A stretch of 64,000 nucleotides of DNA from Streptomyces sclerotialus (GCA_000719105.1 JODX01000003.1:248001-312000); one strand, 5' to 3'. Positions 42,296 to 51,720 are shown, counted from the stretch's first letter. Program-made: numbers and translations. Notes: generated by a model from the letters alone, not told the origin.

Positions 42296-43027
42296 TCAGT
42301 CCTCCCTCAGCACGTACCCCACGCCGCGCACCGTGTGGATCAGCGCCGGGGCTCCCGGCTCGTCGAGCTTGCGCCGCAGATAGCCCACGTAGACGGCGAG
42401 GTTCTTGGAGCCGGGGCCGAAGTCGTAGCCCCAGATGCGGTCGTAGACGGTCGTGTGGTCGAGGACCGTGCCGGCGTTGCGCACGAGGAGTTCGAGGAGG
42501 TCGAACTCGGTTCTGGTCAGCTCCAGTTCCCGTGCCCCGCGCCAGGCCCGCCGCGCGTGGACGTCCATGCGCAGTCCCGCCACCGTGAGGAAGCCGGTAC
42601 CGGTGTCCCTGTACGGCGGCCGGGGCCCGTCCGCCGCCGGCCGTGGCCCGTCCGCCGGGTTGCCCGTTCGGCGCAGCAGGGCTCTCAATCGGGCGAACAC
42701 CTCCTCTACGTCGAACGGCTTAACGACGTAGTCGTCCGCCCCGGCGTCCAGACCGGCGATCCGGTCGGCCGTCTCCACCAGCGCGGTGAGCATCAGGATC
42801 GGCGTCCGGTCCCCCTCGGCCCGCAGGACACGGCACACCTGGAGCCCGTCGATCCCGGGCATCATCACGTCCAGTACGAGCACGTCCGGCGGCGTCCGGT
42901 GGGCCTGCGCGAGCGCCTCCACACCGTCGGCCACGGCCGTGACCTCGTAACCCTCAAGGGTCAACGCGCGTTCCAGGGCATGTCGAATGGCGCGGTCGTC
43001 CTCGGCGAGCAGCACAGTCTGGGGCAC
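42296..43027 (-). CDS. OmpR/PhoB-type response regulator
   Basis: A 243-residue regulator starting at a GTG at 43027. The receiver domain has the phospho-acceptor Asp 53 ('DVLVLDVMMPGIDG') and conserved Lys 103 ('VVKPF'). The C-terminal winged helix includes 'LTRTEFDLLELLVRNAGTVL' and 'KNLAVYVGYLRRKLDEPG'. The closest pattern is MprA/TcrA-like actinobacterial regulators. It is cotranscribed with the adjoining kinase. A 'DGPRP' repeat in the linker at ~126-135 is encoded by a small tandem duplication. Confidence 0.94.
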   Translation of the reverse strand: MPQTVLLAEDDRAIRHALERALTLEGYEVTAVADGVEALAQAHRTPPDVLVLDVMMPGIDGLQVCRVLRAEGDRTPILMLTALVETADRIAGLDAGADDYVVKPFDVEEVFARLRALLRRTGNPADGPRPAADGPRPPYRDTGTGFLTVAGLRMDVHARRAWRGARELELTRTEFDLLELLVRNAGTVLDHTTVYDRIWGYDFGPGSKNLAVYVGYLRRKLDEPGAPALIHTVRGVGYVLRED

Positions 43028-43352
43028 CTCACCAGTCTGCCAAGGCCGCGGCCACGTACCACCTGATGAGGACGGCGGGAGCGGGCTTCTTACCCCTCTC
43101 TCACCGCGTCTCCCGCACCGGATCCGGTACACCGCATCGGGTGAGGAGGACCGAGGCCACGCCGGGAAGGGTCGTATGAAGCGCAGGGTGAAGCGCACGG
43201 AACTCAGCGGGCGGAGCGGGTACGCGACCCGTATGGAGCCCGAGGAACCGACGCGGCGCGCACCGCACGACGCACACGACGAGCACGAAGGACATGAGCG
43301 GACCCACATTCCGCGTACGACGTTTCACCGCCCCCCGACGAAGGCCCGGCGC
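43028..43352. other. Divergent intergenic region, response regulator / glycosyltransferase
   Basis: A 325-bp stretch. The glycosyltransferase frame remains open through most of it, but the translation is Arg/Glu/His-rich with no domain similarity, so I treat it as noncoding promoter DNA. No strong palindrome was seen. Confidence 0.45.
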
Positions 43353-44654
43353 ATGAAGATCGTGTTCCTGCTGCACAACGCGTACGCCATCGGCGGCACC
43401 GTCCGCACCACGCTGAACCTCGCGTCGGCGCTGGCGGACCGGCACGAGGTGGAGATCGTGTCGATGTCGCGGCACCGGGACACGCCCCGCTTCACCGTCG
43501 ACCCGCGCATCCGGCTCGTCCCCATGGTGGACCTGCGGCCGGGCAGCGCGGACCCGGACGACCCCGCGTACGGGCGCCCGGCCCTGGACTTCCCCATGGA
43601 GGACAAGCGCCACCACCAGTACAGCCGCCTCACCGACCTGCGAGTACGCGCCCACCTGTCCGCCTGCCGAGCGGACGTCGTCATCGGCACCCGGCCCGGC
43701 CTCAACGTGTACGTCGCCCGCTTCGCACCCCGCCGCGCACTGCGCATCGGGCAGGAGCACCTGCGCCTCGACGCGCACGACGAAACGTTGCGCAAGGTGC
43801 TGGCCCGGCACTACCGCGACCTGGACGCGGTGGTGACGACGACCGAGGCGGACGCCCGGGTGTACCGGGCGCGGATGACGCTGCCGGGGGTGCGGGTGCT
43901 GTCGGTACCCAACATCGTGCCCGAGGTGGACGTCCCCCCGTCCGGCCTCACCGCGCCGGTGATCGCGGCGGCCGGCCGGCTCGCCCGCGGCAAGCGCTTC
44001 GACCTGCTCCTGGAGGCGTTCGCCCGGGTCGCGGCGAAGGAGCCGGACTGGGAGCTGCGCATCTACGGCGGCGGCAGGCAGAAGGAACGTCTGCACAGGC
44101 TGGTCGAGGGTCTCGGGCTGACCGGCCGGGCCCGTCTGCTGGGGCCGCGCACCCCGATCGAGGCCGAGTTCGCCCAGGCGTCGCTGGTGGTCAGCGCCTC
44201 GGACGCGGAGTCGTTCGGGATGACACTGGTCGAGGCGATGCGCTGCGGGGTGCCCGTCGTCAGCACGGACTGCCCGCTCGGGCCCGCCGAGATCATCACG
44301 GACGGCGTCGACGGCCGTCTCGTCCCCGTCGGGGACGCCGAGGCCCTCGCCGACGCGATACTGGAGCTGATCGCGGACGGCGCGACCCGGCGGGCGATGG
44401 GCAGCGCGGCGCTGGAGAGCGCCCGCCGCTACGACCCCGCCCCGATCATCGCCCGCTACGAACTGCTGTTCGCGGAGCTGCGCGCCACCCAGTGCCGGCG
44501 GGGATGGGTACGGGAGAGGGCGCGGGCGAGGACCTGGCTCCGGCGCCGCATCCGGCTGGTACGGCGCCGGGTACGGGCGTGGCGCGCGAGTGCGGGCCGG
44601 TCGGGCCGGTCGGGCCGATCAGGCCGATCAGGCACGACGATCACGAGCGGCTGA
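43353..44654 (+). CDS. GT4-family glycosyltransferase
   Basis: A 433-residue GT-B enzyme. The N-terminal 'MKIVFLLHNAYAIGGTVRTT' is the acceptor-domain opening of family 4. The C-terminal donor domain has 'AAGRLARGKRFDLLLEAFA', 'WELRIYGGGRQ' and the nucleotide-sugar motif 'SASDAESFGMTLVEAMRCGV' with its E-x7-E. It probably adds a sugar to an envelope lipid or teichoic-type polymer. The C-terminus carries a very basic tail ending in Ser-Gly-Arg repeats from DNA repeats, which may bind membranes. The start at 43353 is the only one that leaves the standard N-terminus. Confidence 0.9.
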   Translation: MKIVFLLHNAYAIGGTVRTTLNLASALADRHEVEIVSMSRHRDTPRFTVDPRIRLVPMVDLRPGSADPDDPAYGRPALDFPMEDKRHHQYSRLTDLRVRAHLSACRADVVIGTRPGLNVYVARFAPRRALRIGQEHLRLDAHDETLRKVLARHYRDLDAVVTTTEADARVYRARMTLPGVRVLSVPNIVPEVDVPPSGLTAPVIAAAGRLARGKRFDLLLEAFARVAAKEPDWELRIYGGGRQKERLHRLVEGLGLTGRARLLGPRTPIEAEFAQASLVVSASDAESFGMTLVEAMRCGVPVVSTDCPLGPAEIITDGVDGRLVPVGDAEALADAILELIADGATRRAMGSAALESARRYDPAPIIARYELLFAELRATQCRRGWVRERARARTWLRRRIRLVRRRVRAWRASAGRSGRSGRSGRSGTTITSG

Positions 44655-44742
44655 TGGGCAGGGCGGCCATTCCCAGCCGCCGGCCCACAGCCGCCATGAC
44701 CGCCACGGCCGCCACCGCCGCCCGCCTCCCCGAAGCCGTCGG

Positions 44743-45447
44743 CTACGGCCGCAACGCCGCGAGCTGCTGCTCGAAGGGGACCACGGGCGGCAGCTCCGCC
44801 CCGGAGCCGGGGGCGGCCTCCGCCCCGGGCGCCGACGGGACCTCCGGCCCGGACGGTACCCCGGACTCGTACGCCTCCCCGGACCGGCTACCGGCACCGG
44901 CACCGGCACCGGCACCGGCACCGGCCGGAGGCCACACGCCCAGCAGCCCCGCCAGTTCCCCGGCCGCCCGCTCGGTCCGCTCGGCGAGCCCGTCCGCGCC
45001 CCAGTCCTCCGAGGCCGCGTAGACCGCGGTGGGCACGGTCGTCGCGCGCAGGTACGCGAACAGCGGGCGCAGCGCGTGTTCGAGCACCAGCGAATGCCGG
45101 GCGGAGCCGCCGGTGGCCGCGAGGAGCACCGGCTTCCCGACCAGGGCGTCCTTGTCCAGCACGTCGAAGAAGGACTTGAACAGCCCGCTGTACGAGGCGG
45201 AGAACACCGGCGTGACCACGATCAGGCCGTCCGCCGCCTCGACGGCGCCCAGCGCGGCGGACAGCCGCGGGCCCGGGAAGCCGTTGGTGAAGTTGTGCGC
45301 GATCTCGACGGCCAGGTCGCGCAGCTCGACGACCTGGACGTCGGCCTCACCGGGCACGCGCGCGACGGTCGCGGCGGCCAGCCGGTCACCCAGCAGCCGC
45401 GTGGACGACGGCACGCTCAGCCCCGCCGAGACGACGACGAGCTTCAT
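44743..45447 (-). CDS. NAD(P)H-dependent FMN reductase, CE1759 type
   Basis: A 234-residue flavodoxin-fold reductase ('MKLVVVSAGLSVPSSTRLLG', 'VTPVFSASYSGLFKSFFDVL', 'LLAATGGSARHSLVLEHALR'). It is the CE1759-type partner of the luciferase-like monooxygenase encoded immediately upstream, with a 4-bp overlap, and supplies reduced FMN. Residues ~175-190 are a Gly-Ala run encoded by six ccggca hexamers at 44890-44927, followed by a Pro/Ser/Gly-rich segment; both lie outside the fold and are likely variable in length. Confidence 0.9.
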   Translation of the reverse strand: MKLVVVSAGLSVPSSTRLLGDRLAAATVARVPGEADVQVVELRDLAVEIAHNFTNGFPGPRLSAALGAVEAADGLIVVTPVFSASYSGLFKSFFDVLDKDALVGKPVLLAATGGSARHSLVLEHALRPLFAYLRATTVPTAVYAASEDWGADGLAERTERAAGELAGLLGVWPPAGAGAGAGAGAGSRSGEAYESGVPSGPEVPSAPGAEAAPGSGAELPPVVPFEQQLAALRP

Positions 45448-46562
45448 GCGCGGGCTCCTTCCTGCGCGGCGGCCTCGGCGGCCCTGACGTTCTTGGCGGC
45501 CAGCAGCGACCCGTGGGTCGGCGCGTCCGGCACGTTCGCCGGGCGGCCCTTCGCGAACTCCTCGCGCAGCACCGGCACGACCTCCTCGCCGAGGATGTCG
45601 AGCTGCTCCAGCACGGTCTTCAGCGGCAGCCCCGCGTGGTCCATCAGGAAGAGCTGGCGCTGGTAGTCGCCCGCGTACTCGCGGAAGCTCAGCGTCTTCT
45701 CGATGACCTGCTGCGGCGAGCCGACCGTCAGCGGGGTCTGCGCGGTGAACTCCTCCAGCGACGGCCCGTGCCCGTACACCGGCGCGACGTCGAAGTAGGG
45801 GCGGAACTCACGCACCGCGTCCTGCGAGTTCTTCCGCATGAACACCTGGCCGCCGAGCCCGACGATCGCCTGCTCGGGCGTGCCGTGGCCGTAGTGCGCG
45901 TACCGGTTGCGGTACAGCTCGACCATCCGCTTGGTGTGGTCGGCGGGCCAGAAGATGTTGTTGTGGAAGAAGCCGTCGCCGTAGTACGCGGCCTGCTCGG
46001 CGATCTCCGGTGAACGGATCGAGCCGTGCCAGACGAACGGCGGGACGCCGTCCAGCGGCGCGGGTGTGGAGGTGTAGCCCTGGAGCGGGGTGCGGAACTT
46101 GCCCTCCCAGTTCACCACCTTCTCGGTCCACAGCCGGCGCAGCAGGGCGTAGTTCTCGATGGCGAGGTTGATGCCCTGCCGGATGTCCTTGCCGAACCAG
46201 GGGTAGACCGGGCCGGTGTTGCCGCGGCCCATGGTCAGGTCGACCCGGCCGTCGGCCAGGTGCTGGAGCATCGCGTAGTCCTCGGCGATCTTCACCGGGT
46301 CGTTGGTGGTGATCAGCGTGGTCGCCGTGGACAGGACCAGCCGCTCGGTCTGCGCCGCGATGTAACCGAGCATCGTGGTCGGGGAGGACGGCACGAACGG
46401 CGGGTTGTGGTGCTCACCCGTCGCGAACACGTCCAGGCCGACCTCCTCGGCCTTCAGCGCGATCGCGACCATCGCCTTGATGCGCTCCCGCTCGGTCGGC
46501 GTCCGGCCCGTGGTCGGGTCGGGCGTGACGTCGCCGACGCTGAAGATCCCGAACTGCATCAT
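45444..46562 (-). CDS. Luciferase-like FMN-dependent monooxygenase, CE1758 type
   Basis: A 372-residue LLM-class flavoprotein. Features include 'FGIFSVGDVTPDPTTGRTPT', 'EVGLDVFATGEHHNPPFVPS', 'DGRVDLTMGRGNTGPVYPWF' and 'IVGLGGQVFMRKNSQDA'. It uses reduced FMN from the overlapping downstream reductase to oxygenate an unknown substrate. I start at the ATG at 46562, with GGAGGG 8 nt upstream. It is divergent from an AraC-type regulator 103 bp away, which may control it. Confidence 0.92.
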   Translation of the reverse strand: MMQFGIFSVGDVTPDPTTGRTPTERERIKAMVAIALKAEEVGLDVFATGEHHNPPFVPSSPTTMLGYIAAQTERLVLSTATTLITTNDPVKIAEDYAMLQHLADGRVDLTMGRGNTGPVYPWFGKDIRQGINLAIENYALLRRLWTEKVVNWEGKFRTPLQGYTSTPAPLDGVPPFVWHGSIRSPEIAEQAAYYGDGFFHNNIFWPADHTKRMVELYRNRYAHYGHGTPEQAIVGLGGQVFMRKNSQDAVREFRPYFDVAPVYGHGPSLEEFTAQTPLTVGSPQQVIEKTLSFREYAGDYQRQLFLMDHAGLPLKTVLEQLDILGEEVVPVLREEFAKGRPANVPDAPTHGSLLAAKNVRAAEAAAQEGARA

Positions 46563-46665
46563 GGCTGCCACCCTCCAGGTTGTTTACGATTCAACTATAC
46601 CCCTGAACGGCCGGCCACCCCCCGCTATTCCGCATCCATGGCCCTCCGTGCCTACGCTCCCTCCC

Positions 46666-47487
46666 ATGGCCGCCCCACGCCGTGACACCCGAGGCATCGT
46701 CGACGCCGCGGAGCTCTTCGCCCGCGTCCGCTTCCGCCGCCGTGAACCGGCCGAGCCGCTCCGCCCGTATCTGGAGCACTACTGGCTGATCGACTGGGAC
46801 CTCACGGAGCCGTATGTCTCCCATGTCGTCCCGCATCCGTCCGTGAACGTCGTCTTCCAGCGCTACGAGGGCACCGACGGAGACGGCTTCGCCGAGGTCG
46901 CCGGCATCGGCCTCGACCTGTTCGCCCAGAAGCTGGAGGGCCGCGGCCGGGTCTGCGGCATCCAGTTCCGCCCCGGCGGCTTCCGGCCCTTCGCTCCGGG
47001 CCGGCCGGTCTCCGACTGGACGGGCCGGCGCGTCCTGCTGCCCGAGGCGCTTCCACGCGTCCCCGCCGCCGCGGCCGTCGCCTCCGTGCTAGACCCGGAC
47101 GACGAGGACGCGCGCGTGGCCGCCCTCGACGCGTTCTTGCTGGACCTCGCCCCGGAGCCCGATCCACAGGCCGACCTCACCATGGCCCTCGTGGACCGCA
47201 TCCGCACCGACCGCGCCATCCGCCGCGTCGGCGGCTTCGCCCGCGAGCAGGGACTCTCGACGCGGGCTCTCCAGCGCCTCTTCGCCGAGTACGTCGGCGT
47301 GGGCCCCAAGTGGGTCATCCTGCGCTACCGCATCCACGAGGCCCTGGAGCGGGCGGAGACCGACCGCGCCGTGGACTGGGCCGCCCTCGCCGCCGACCTC
47401 GGCTACGCGGACCAGGCCCACCTGGTCCGCGACTTCACCGCGACCGTGGGGGTGCCGCCGACGGCGTACGCGCAGGCCCCGCGCTGA
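46666..47487 (+). CDS. AraC-family transcriptional regulator
   Basis: A 273-residue regulator. The N-terminal half has a DUF6597-like sensor region ('LRPYLEHYWLIDWDLTEPYV', 'VVPHPSVNVVFQRYEG'). The C-terminal helix-turn-helix includes 'REQGLSTRALQRLFAEYVG' and 'ALAADLGYADQAHLVRDFTA'. This family often sits beside oxidoreductase genes, and here it is divergent from the monooxygenase/reductase pair, its likely target. I start at the ATG at 46666. Confidence 0.9.
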   Translation: MAAPRRDTRGIVDAAELFARVRFRRREPAEPLRPYLEHYWLIDWDLTEPYVSHVVPHPSVNVVFQRYEGTDGDGFAEVAGIGLDLFAQKLEGRGRVCGIQFRPGGFRPFAPGRPVSDWTGRRVLLPEALPRVPAAAAVASVLDPDDEDARVAALDAFLLDLAPEPDPQADLTMALVDRIRTDRAIRRVGGFAREQGLSTRALQRLFAEYVGVGPKWVILRYRIHEALERAETDRAVDWAALAADLGYADQAHLVRDFTATVGVPPTAYAQAPR

Positions 47488-47503
47488 TCCCCACCGGGGC
47501 AGC

Positions 47504-48283
47504 TCAGAGCTCCCGGTGCACCTTGGTGTTCGACGCCTGCGCGCGCGGGCGGAGCACAAGCAGGTCGACGTTGACGTGGCTGGGCCGGGTGACCGCCCAG
47601 GCGATGGTGTCCGCCACGTCGTCCGCGGTCAGCGGCTCGGCGACGCCCTGGTAGACCTTGGCGGCCTTCTCCTCGTCCCCGCGGAACCGGGTCAGCGCGA
47701 ACTCGTCCGTCTTCACCATGCCCGGCGCGATCTCGATGACGCGGACCGGCTGCCCCACGATCTCCAGCCGCAGGGTCTCGGCGAGGACGTGCTCCGCGTG
47801 CTTGGCCGCGACGTACCCCGCACCGCCCTCGTACGTGCCGTGGCCCGCCGTGGAGGACACCACGACCACCGTGCCGTCGCCGCTCGCGGTGAGGGCCGGG
47901 AGCAGCGCCTGGGTCATGTTCAGGGTGCCGAGGACGTTCGTCTCGTACATCCGGCGCCAGTCCTCCGGGTCACCCGTCGCGACCGGATCGGAGCCCAGCG
48001 CGCCGCCCGCGTTGTTCACCAGCACGCCGACCGTCCGGAACGCCGTGGCGAACTCGTCGACGGCCGCCCGGTCCGTCACGTCCAGGGGGTACGCGGTGGC
48101 CGCGTGGCCCGCCGCGTTGATCTCCTCCGCCAGAGCCTCGATACGGTCCTTGCGGCGGGCGGTCAGCACCACGCGGTAGCCGGCCGCGGCCAGCTGCCGG
48201 GCCGTCGCGGCGCCGATGCCGCTGCTCGCACCGGTGACGACGGCGATGCGGGAGGCGGCGGAGGGGGTGGCGGGGGCGGTCAT
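47504..48283 (-). CDS. SDR-family oxidoreductase
   Basis: A 259-residue short-chain dehydrogenase. The NADP site is 'VVTGASSGIGAATARQL', with 'TARRKDRIEAL' after strand 2 favouring NADP. The catalytic Ser is in 'VVVSSTAGHGTYEGG' and the Tyr/Lys in 'YVAAKHAEHVLA'. The C-terminal 'SHVNVDLLVLRPRAQ' is typical of YdfG-like enzymes. GAGGAG lies 8 nt before the ATG. The substrate is unknown. Just upstream there is a 13-bp tandem repeat. Confidence 0.92.
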   Translation of the reverse strand: MTAPATPSAASRIAVVTGASSGIGAATARQLAAAGYRVVLTARRKDRIEALAEEINAAGHAATAYPLDVTDRAAVDEFATAFRTVGVLVNNAGGALGSDPVATGDPEDWRRMYETNVLGTLNMTQALLPALTASGDGTVVVVSSTAGHGTYEGGAGYVAAKHAEHVLAETLRLEIVGQPVRVIEIAPGMVKTDEFALTRFRGDEEKAAKVYQGVAEPLTADDVADTIAWAVTRPSHVNVDLLVLRPRAQASNTKVHREL

Positions 48284-48300
48284 GGACGTAACTCCTCGGT

Positions 48301-48349
48301 GCCGTACTGGATTGCCGTACTGGATTGCCGTACTGGATTGCCGTACTGG
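48301..48349. repeat. 13-bp tandem repeat upstream of the SDR gene
   Basis: Three exact copies of GCCGTACTGGATT plus a fourth partial copy, ending 18 bp from the SDR start codon. The period of 13 bp and the position suggest iterated regulator sites or a slippage-prone leader. Confidence 0.8.
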
Positions 48350-48396
48350 TGCGGCGCGCTGCCGCTGTGCCGGGTTCCCGCCAGGATAGGTGCGTC

Positions 48397-48735
48397 TCAG
48401 TTGCCACCGCGGGGCGCGTACATGATCAACGCCATCCCCGCCAGGCAGACGAGCGCGCCGATGACGTCCCAGCGGTCGGGCCGGTAGCCGTCCGCGACCA
48501 TGCCCCAGGCCAGCGAGCCCGCGACGAACACACCGCCGTACGCGGCGAGGATGCGGCCGAAGTTCGCGTCGGGCTGGAGCGTCGCCACGAACCCGTACAC
48601 GCCCAGCGCGACGACGCCCGCGCCGATCCACAGCCGGCCGCGGTGTTCCCGTACGCCCTGCCACACCAGCCAGGCGCCACCGATCTCGAACAGCGCGGCG
48701 AGAACGAACAGGACGACGGAGCGGACGATCACCAT
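48397..48735 (-). CDS. YnfA-family small membrane protein
   Basis: A 112-residue protein with four transmembrane helices and the YnfA signatures '[18 protein letters not shown]', '[19 protein letters not shown]' and '[18 protein letters not shown]'. The family resembles small multidrug resistance transporters. The ATG at 48735 gives the usual length. Confidence 0.92.
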   Translation of the reverse strand: MVIVRSVVLFVLAALFEIGGAWLVWQGVREHRGRLWIGAGVVALGVYGFVATLQPDANFGRILAAYGGVFVAGSLAWGMVADGYRPDRWDVIGALVCLAGMALIMYAPRGGN

Positions 48736-48897
48736 ACGGGCAGCCTGCCACGCTCCCCCGCCCGCCCGGCGCGCCGCCCCTCTGGGTGCCTCACCTGATG
48801 GGCGGCGCCTGAGCCCCACCGCCGGGTGGCATGTATGGCGATGCACTCAGGCACTCGGCACTTCGACACTTCGGCACTTCGGCAAGGAGGCGGCGTC

Positions 48898-49362
48898 ATG
48901 CGCATCCTCGGCGCGCTCACGGCGGGCGCGGTACTCATGGGCGGCGCGACCGCCCTCGCGGCGGACCGGCCCGCCCCCGACGCCGACCTCGCCTACCACG
49001 GCCACGCCGTCCTGCACGCCGGCCGCGCCGACGTACGGCTCGCCGCACGCAACCACGGCCCGTCCCCCGTCGGCGACGCCACGGTACGGCTGCGCTGGTC
49101 GGAGCCCCTGGCCGACCGGCAGTCGCTGCCGCGCCGATGCGCGCGTTCGGACGCGTGGACGGTGCTGTGCGGGACGGGCGCACTCGCGGCGGACGGGCTC
49201 GACGAGGTGATCCGCCTGCGGGTACGGCTCGAGGGCAGGCCCGCCGAGGTCCTGCTGGAGATCGGCACGGCCTGGGCCGCCGGCGGCGCGGTCGACCGCA
49301 ACCACCGGAACGACCACCAGCATGTGCTGGTGCTGGACACGGGGGACACGTACCGCTTCTGA
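48898..49362 (+). CDS. Small secreted protein of unknown function
   Basis: A 154-residue protein with a Sec signal peptide ('MRILGALTAGAVLMGGATAL', cleavage after 'ALA') and a mature beta-rich domain ('VRLAARNHGPSPVGDATVRL') with two Cys that could pair. The ATG at 48898 has a perfect AAGGAGG site. The fold resembles DUF11/CARDB-type immunoglobulin-like domains, but I cannot name a family. Short cacttcgg-type repeats lie just upstream at 48845-48888. Confidence 0.8.
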   Translation: MRILGALTAGAVLMGGATALAADRPAPDADLAYHGHAVLHAGRADVRLAARNHGPSPVGDATVRLRWSEPLADRQSLPRRCARSDAWTVLCGTGALAADGLDEVIRLRVRLEGRPAEVLLEIGTAWAAGGAVDRNHRNDHQHVLVLDTGDTYRF

Positions 49363-49388
49363 CCGGTGAAGACCGCTCGTGACCGGCG

Positions 49389-50582
49389 TCAGCCCTTCAC
49401 ACAGATGACCTGCTTCAGCTTGGCCACCACCTGCACGAGGTCCCGCTGCTGGTCGATGACCTGCTCGATCGGCTTGTACGCGCCGGGGATCTCGTCCACG
49501 ACGCCGGAGTCCTTGCGGCACTCCACGCCCCGCGTCTGCTCCTCCAGGTCCTTCGTCGAGAAGCGCCGCTTGGCGGCGTTGCGGCTCATGCGCCGGCCCG
49601 CTCCGTGCGAGGCGGAGTTGAAGGACTTCTCGTTGCCGAGGCCCTTCACGATGTACGAGCCGGTGCCCATCGAGCCCGGGATGATGCCGTACTCCCCGGC
49701 CTTCGCGCTGATCGCCCCCTTGCGGGTGACGAGCAGGTCCATGCCCTCGTAGCGCTCCCGGCTCACGTAGTTGTGGTGGCAGCTCACCTCGGGCTCGAAC
49801 GTGACCCGGGCCTTCCTGAACTCCTTGCGGACCACGTCCTTGAAGAGCGCCATCATGATCGACCGGTTGTGCCTCGCGTACTCCTGCGCCCAGTACAGGT
49901 CGTTCTCGTACGCGGCCATCTGCGGCGTGTCCGCGACGAAGACGGCCAGGTCGCGGTCGATCAGCCCCTGGTTGTGCGGGAGCTTCTGGGCGACGCCGAT
50001 GTGGTGCTCGGCCAGTTCCTTGCCGATGTTCCGGGAACCGGAGTGCAGCATGAGCCAGACGGAACCGGTCTCATCCAGGCAGAACTCGACGAAGTGGTTG
50101 CCGCTTCCGAGCGTTCCCATCTGCTTCTCCGCCCGGTCGTGACGGAATCTGACCGCTTCGGCGACCCCGTCGAACCGCCCCCAGAAGTCGTCCCACCCCG
50201 CGGTGGCGTACCCGTGCAGCCGTCCCGGATCGACCGGGGAGTCGTGCATCCCTCGGCCCACCGGGATCACCTGCTCGATCTTCGAGCGCAGCCGGGAGAG
50301 GTCGCCCGGCAGGTCGTTCGCGGTCAGGGACGTCTTCACCGCCGACATCCCGCACCCGATGTCCACGCCCACCGCCGCGGGGCAGACCGCGCCCCGCATC
50401 GCGATGACCGACCCCACCGTGGCACCCTTCCCGTAGTGGACGTCCGGCATGACGGCCAGACCCTTGATCCACGGAAGCGTCGCCACGTTGTGGAGCTGCC
50501 GCATCGCGACGTCCTCGACCGACGCCGGGTCGGCCCACATCCGGATCGGGACCTTCGCGCCCGGTACCTCGACGTACGACAT
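49389..50582 (-). CDS. rtcB: RNA 3'-phosphate ligase RtcB
   Basis: A 397-residue RtcB. Metal- and guanylate-site motifs are present: 'VGVDIGCGMSAVKT', 'GSGNHFVEFC', 'LHSGSRNIGKELAEHH', 'CHHNYVSRERYEG' and 'NSASHGAGRRMSR' (the His that is guanylylated lies in this last segment). It seals 2',3'-cyclic phosphate or 3'-phosphate RNA ends to 5'-OH ends using GTP and Mn, acting in RNA repair. There is no archease or RtcA gene beside it. It is divergent from the DUF3558 lipoprotein gene, with an 11-bp ACACA-T-TGTGT palindrome at 50689-50699 between them. Confidence 0.95.
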   Translation of the reverse strand: MSYVEVPGAKVPIRMWADPASVEDVAMRQLHNVATLPWIKGLAVMPDVHYGKGATVGSVIAMRGAVCPAAVGVDIGCGMSAVKTSLTANDLPGDLSRLRSKIEQVIPVGRGMHDSPVDPGRLHGYATAGWDDFWGRFDGVAEAVRFRHDRAEKQMGTLGSGNHFVEFCLDETGSVWLMLHSGSRNIGKELAEHHIGVAQKLPHNQGLIDRDLAVFVADTPQMAAYENDLYWAQEYARHNRSIMMALFKDVVRKEFRKARVTFEPEVSCHHNYVSRERYEGMDLLVTRKGAISAKAGEYGIIPGSMGTGSYIVKGLGNEKSFNSASHGAGRRMSRNAAKRRFSTKDLEEQTRGVECRKDSGVVDEIPGAYKPIEQVIDQQRDLVQVVAKLKQVICVKG

Positions 50583-50757
50583 ATCGTCCTCGTTCCCCCG
50601 AAAAAGCAGCAGAAGCGGTAATGCGCAAAACCGGCGCCAAGGTCGACGAATGGGATAGGGGACCGGCGTCCACGGCAGTGCGTGCGATACACATTGTGTT
50701 CAGCGACCGCGCTGGTGCGGCAAGCGAATAACCGCAGGAGACCCGAGAGGAGCCCCC

Positions 50758-51720
50758 GTGCAGCCGAAGGTGTACGTACCCGGTGTCGCCGTGCTCCTCG
50801 CGGCGCTGCTGGCCGGCTGCACGGGCTCGGACGACCCCGACAGCGCCGCCGACGACCGTCCCGGCGACCCCGGCGCCACCACGACCGTCGCCGAGCCGGG
50901 CCGCTACCGCGTCCTCCCGGATCCCTGCGGCGTGGTGAGCCACGACTCCCTCGACGCACTCCTGCCGGGCATCCAGCAGATCACGGACGTGGAGCAGCGC
51001 GAGACGGCGTACGAGGGCGAGGCGACGCAGACCTTCGACACGGACCGGCGGGCGGGCTGCCGGTGGAAGGTGGAGTCGCGGACCGCGACGGACCACCTCC
51101 TGGTCGACTTCGAGCGCGTGGTGTCGTACGACACCACGGTCAGCGACGACAGCAAGGCCGAGGAGATCTACGCGGAGAAGGTCGAGGCGGCGGATCTGCC
51201 GGAGCCCTCCCCGACGGCGAGCGAGGGGGAAGGGGGACCGGAGGAGTCGGCCGGGACCGGGAGCGGCACCGCGACCGGGGAGCCCGGGGAGAGCGGGAAG
51301 CCCGGAGAGAACGGGGAGAGCGGGGACGACGAGTCCCCGGACGACACGGCGTCCCCCTCCGACTCCGAATCCGACTCCGAATCCGACTCCCCCTCCGACT
51401 CCGACTCCGACTCCGACTCCGCCTCCGACTCCGCCTCGGGCTCCGCCACCTCCTCCGACGGGGCCGACGACGCCACCGGAAGTCCGTCCGCCCTCCAGCC
51501 CCGTACCCTCGACGACCTCGCCGACGACGCGTTCCTGGACGACGAGCTGAGCACGGCCCGGCAGCGCACGGTGACTGTGGTGTTCCGCACGTCCAACGTC
51601 CTCGTGACGATCGAGTACGCGGAGCAGCCGACCACCGCGACGGACGTCCCGGACAGCGAGGAACTGCAGGACAGGGCAAGGAAACTGGCCGCTCGGCTGG
51701 CGGAGTCGTTCGAGGAGTGA
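50758..51720 (+). CDS. DUF3558 lipoprotein with Ser-Asp repeats
   Basis: A 320-residue lipoprotein starting at a GTG. The signal peptide ends in the lipobox 'LLAGC' (Cys 21). The DUF3558 domain is split: its first half ('PDPCGVVSHDSLDALLPG', 'GCRWKVESRTATDHLLVDFE') is separated from its last ('RQRTVTVVFRTSNVLVTIEY') by about 100 residues of low complexity, including a Ser-Asp dipeptide repeat around residues 200-235. Such Ser-Asp stretches act as flexible stalks in cell-wall proteins. The next gene is a paralogue. Function is unknown. Confidence 0.88.
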   Translation: MQPKVYVPGVAVLLAALLAGCTGSDDPDSAADDRPGDPGATTTVAEPGRYRVLPDPCGVVSHDSLDALLPGIQQITDVEQRETAYEGEATQTFDTDRRAGCRWKVESRTATDHLLVDFERVVSYDTTVSDDSKAEEIYAEKVEAADLPEPSPTASEGEGGPEESAGTGSGTATGEPGESGKPGENGESGDDESPDDTASPSDSESDSESDSPSDSDSDSDSASDSASGSATSSDGADDATGSPSALQPRTLDDLADDAFLDDELSTARQRTVTVVFRTSNVLVTIEYAEQPTTATDVPDSEELQDRARKLAARLAESFEE

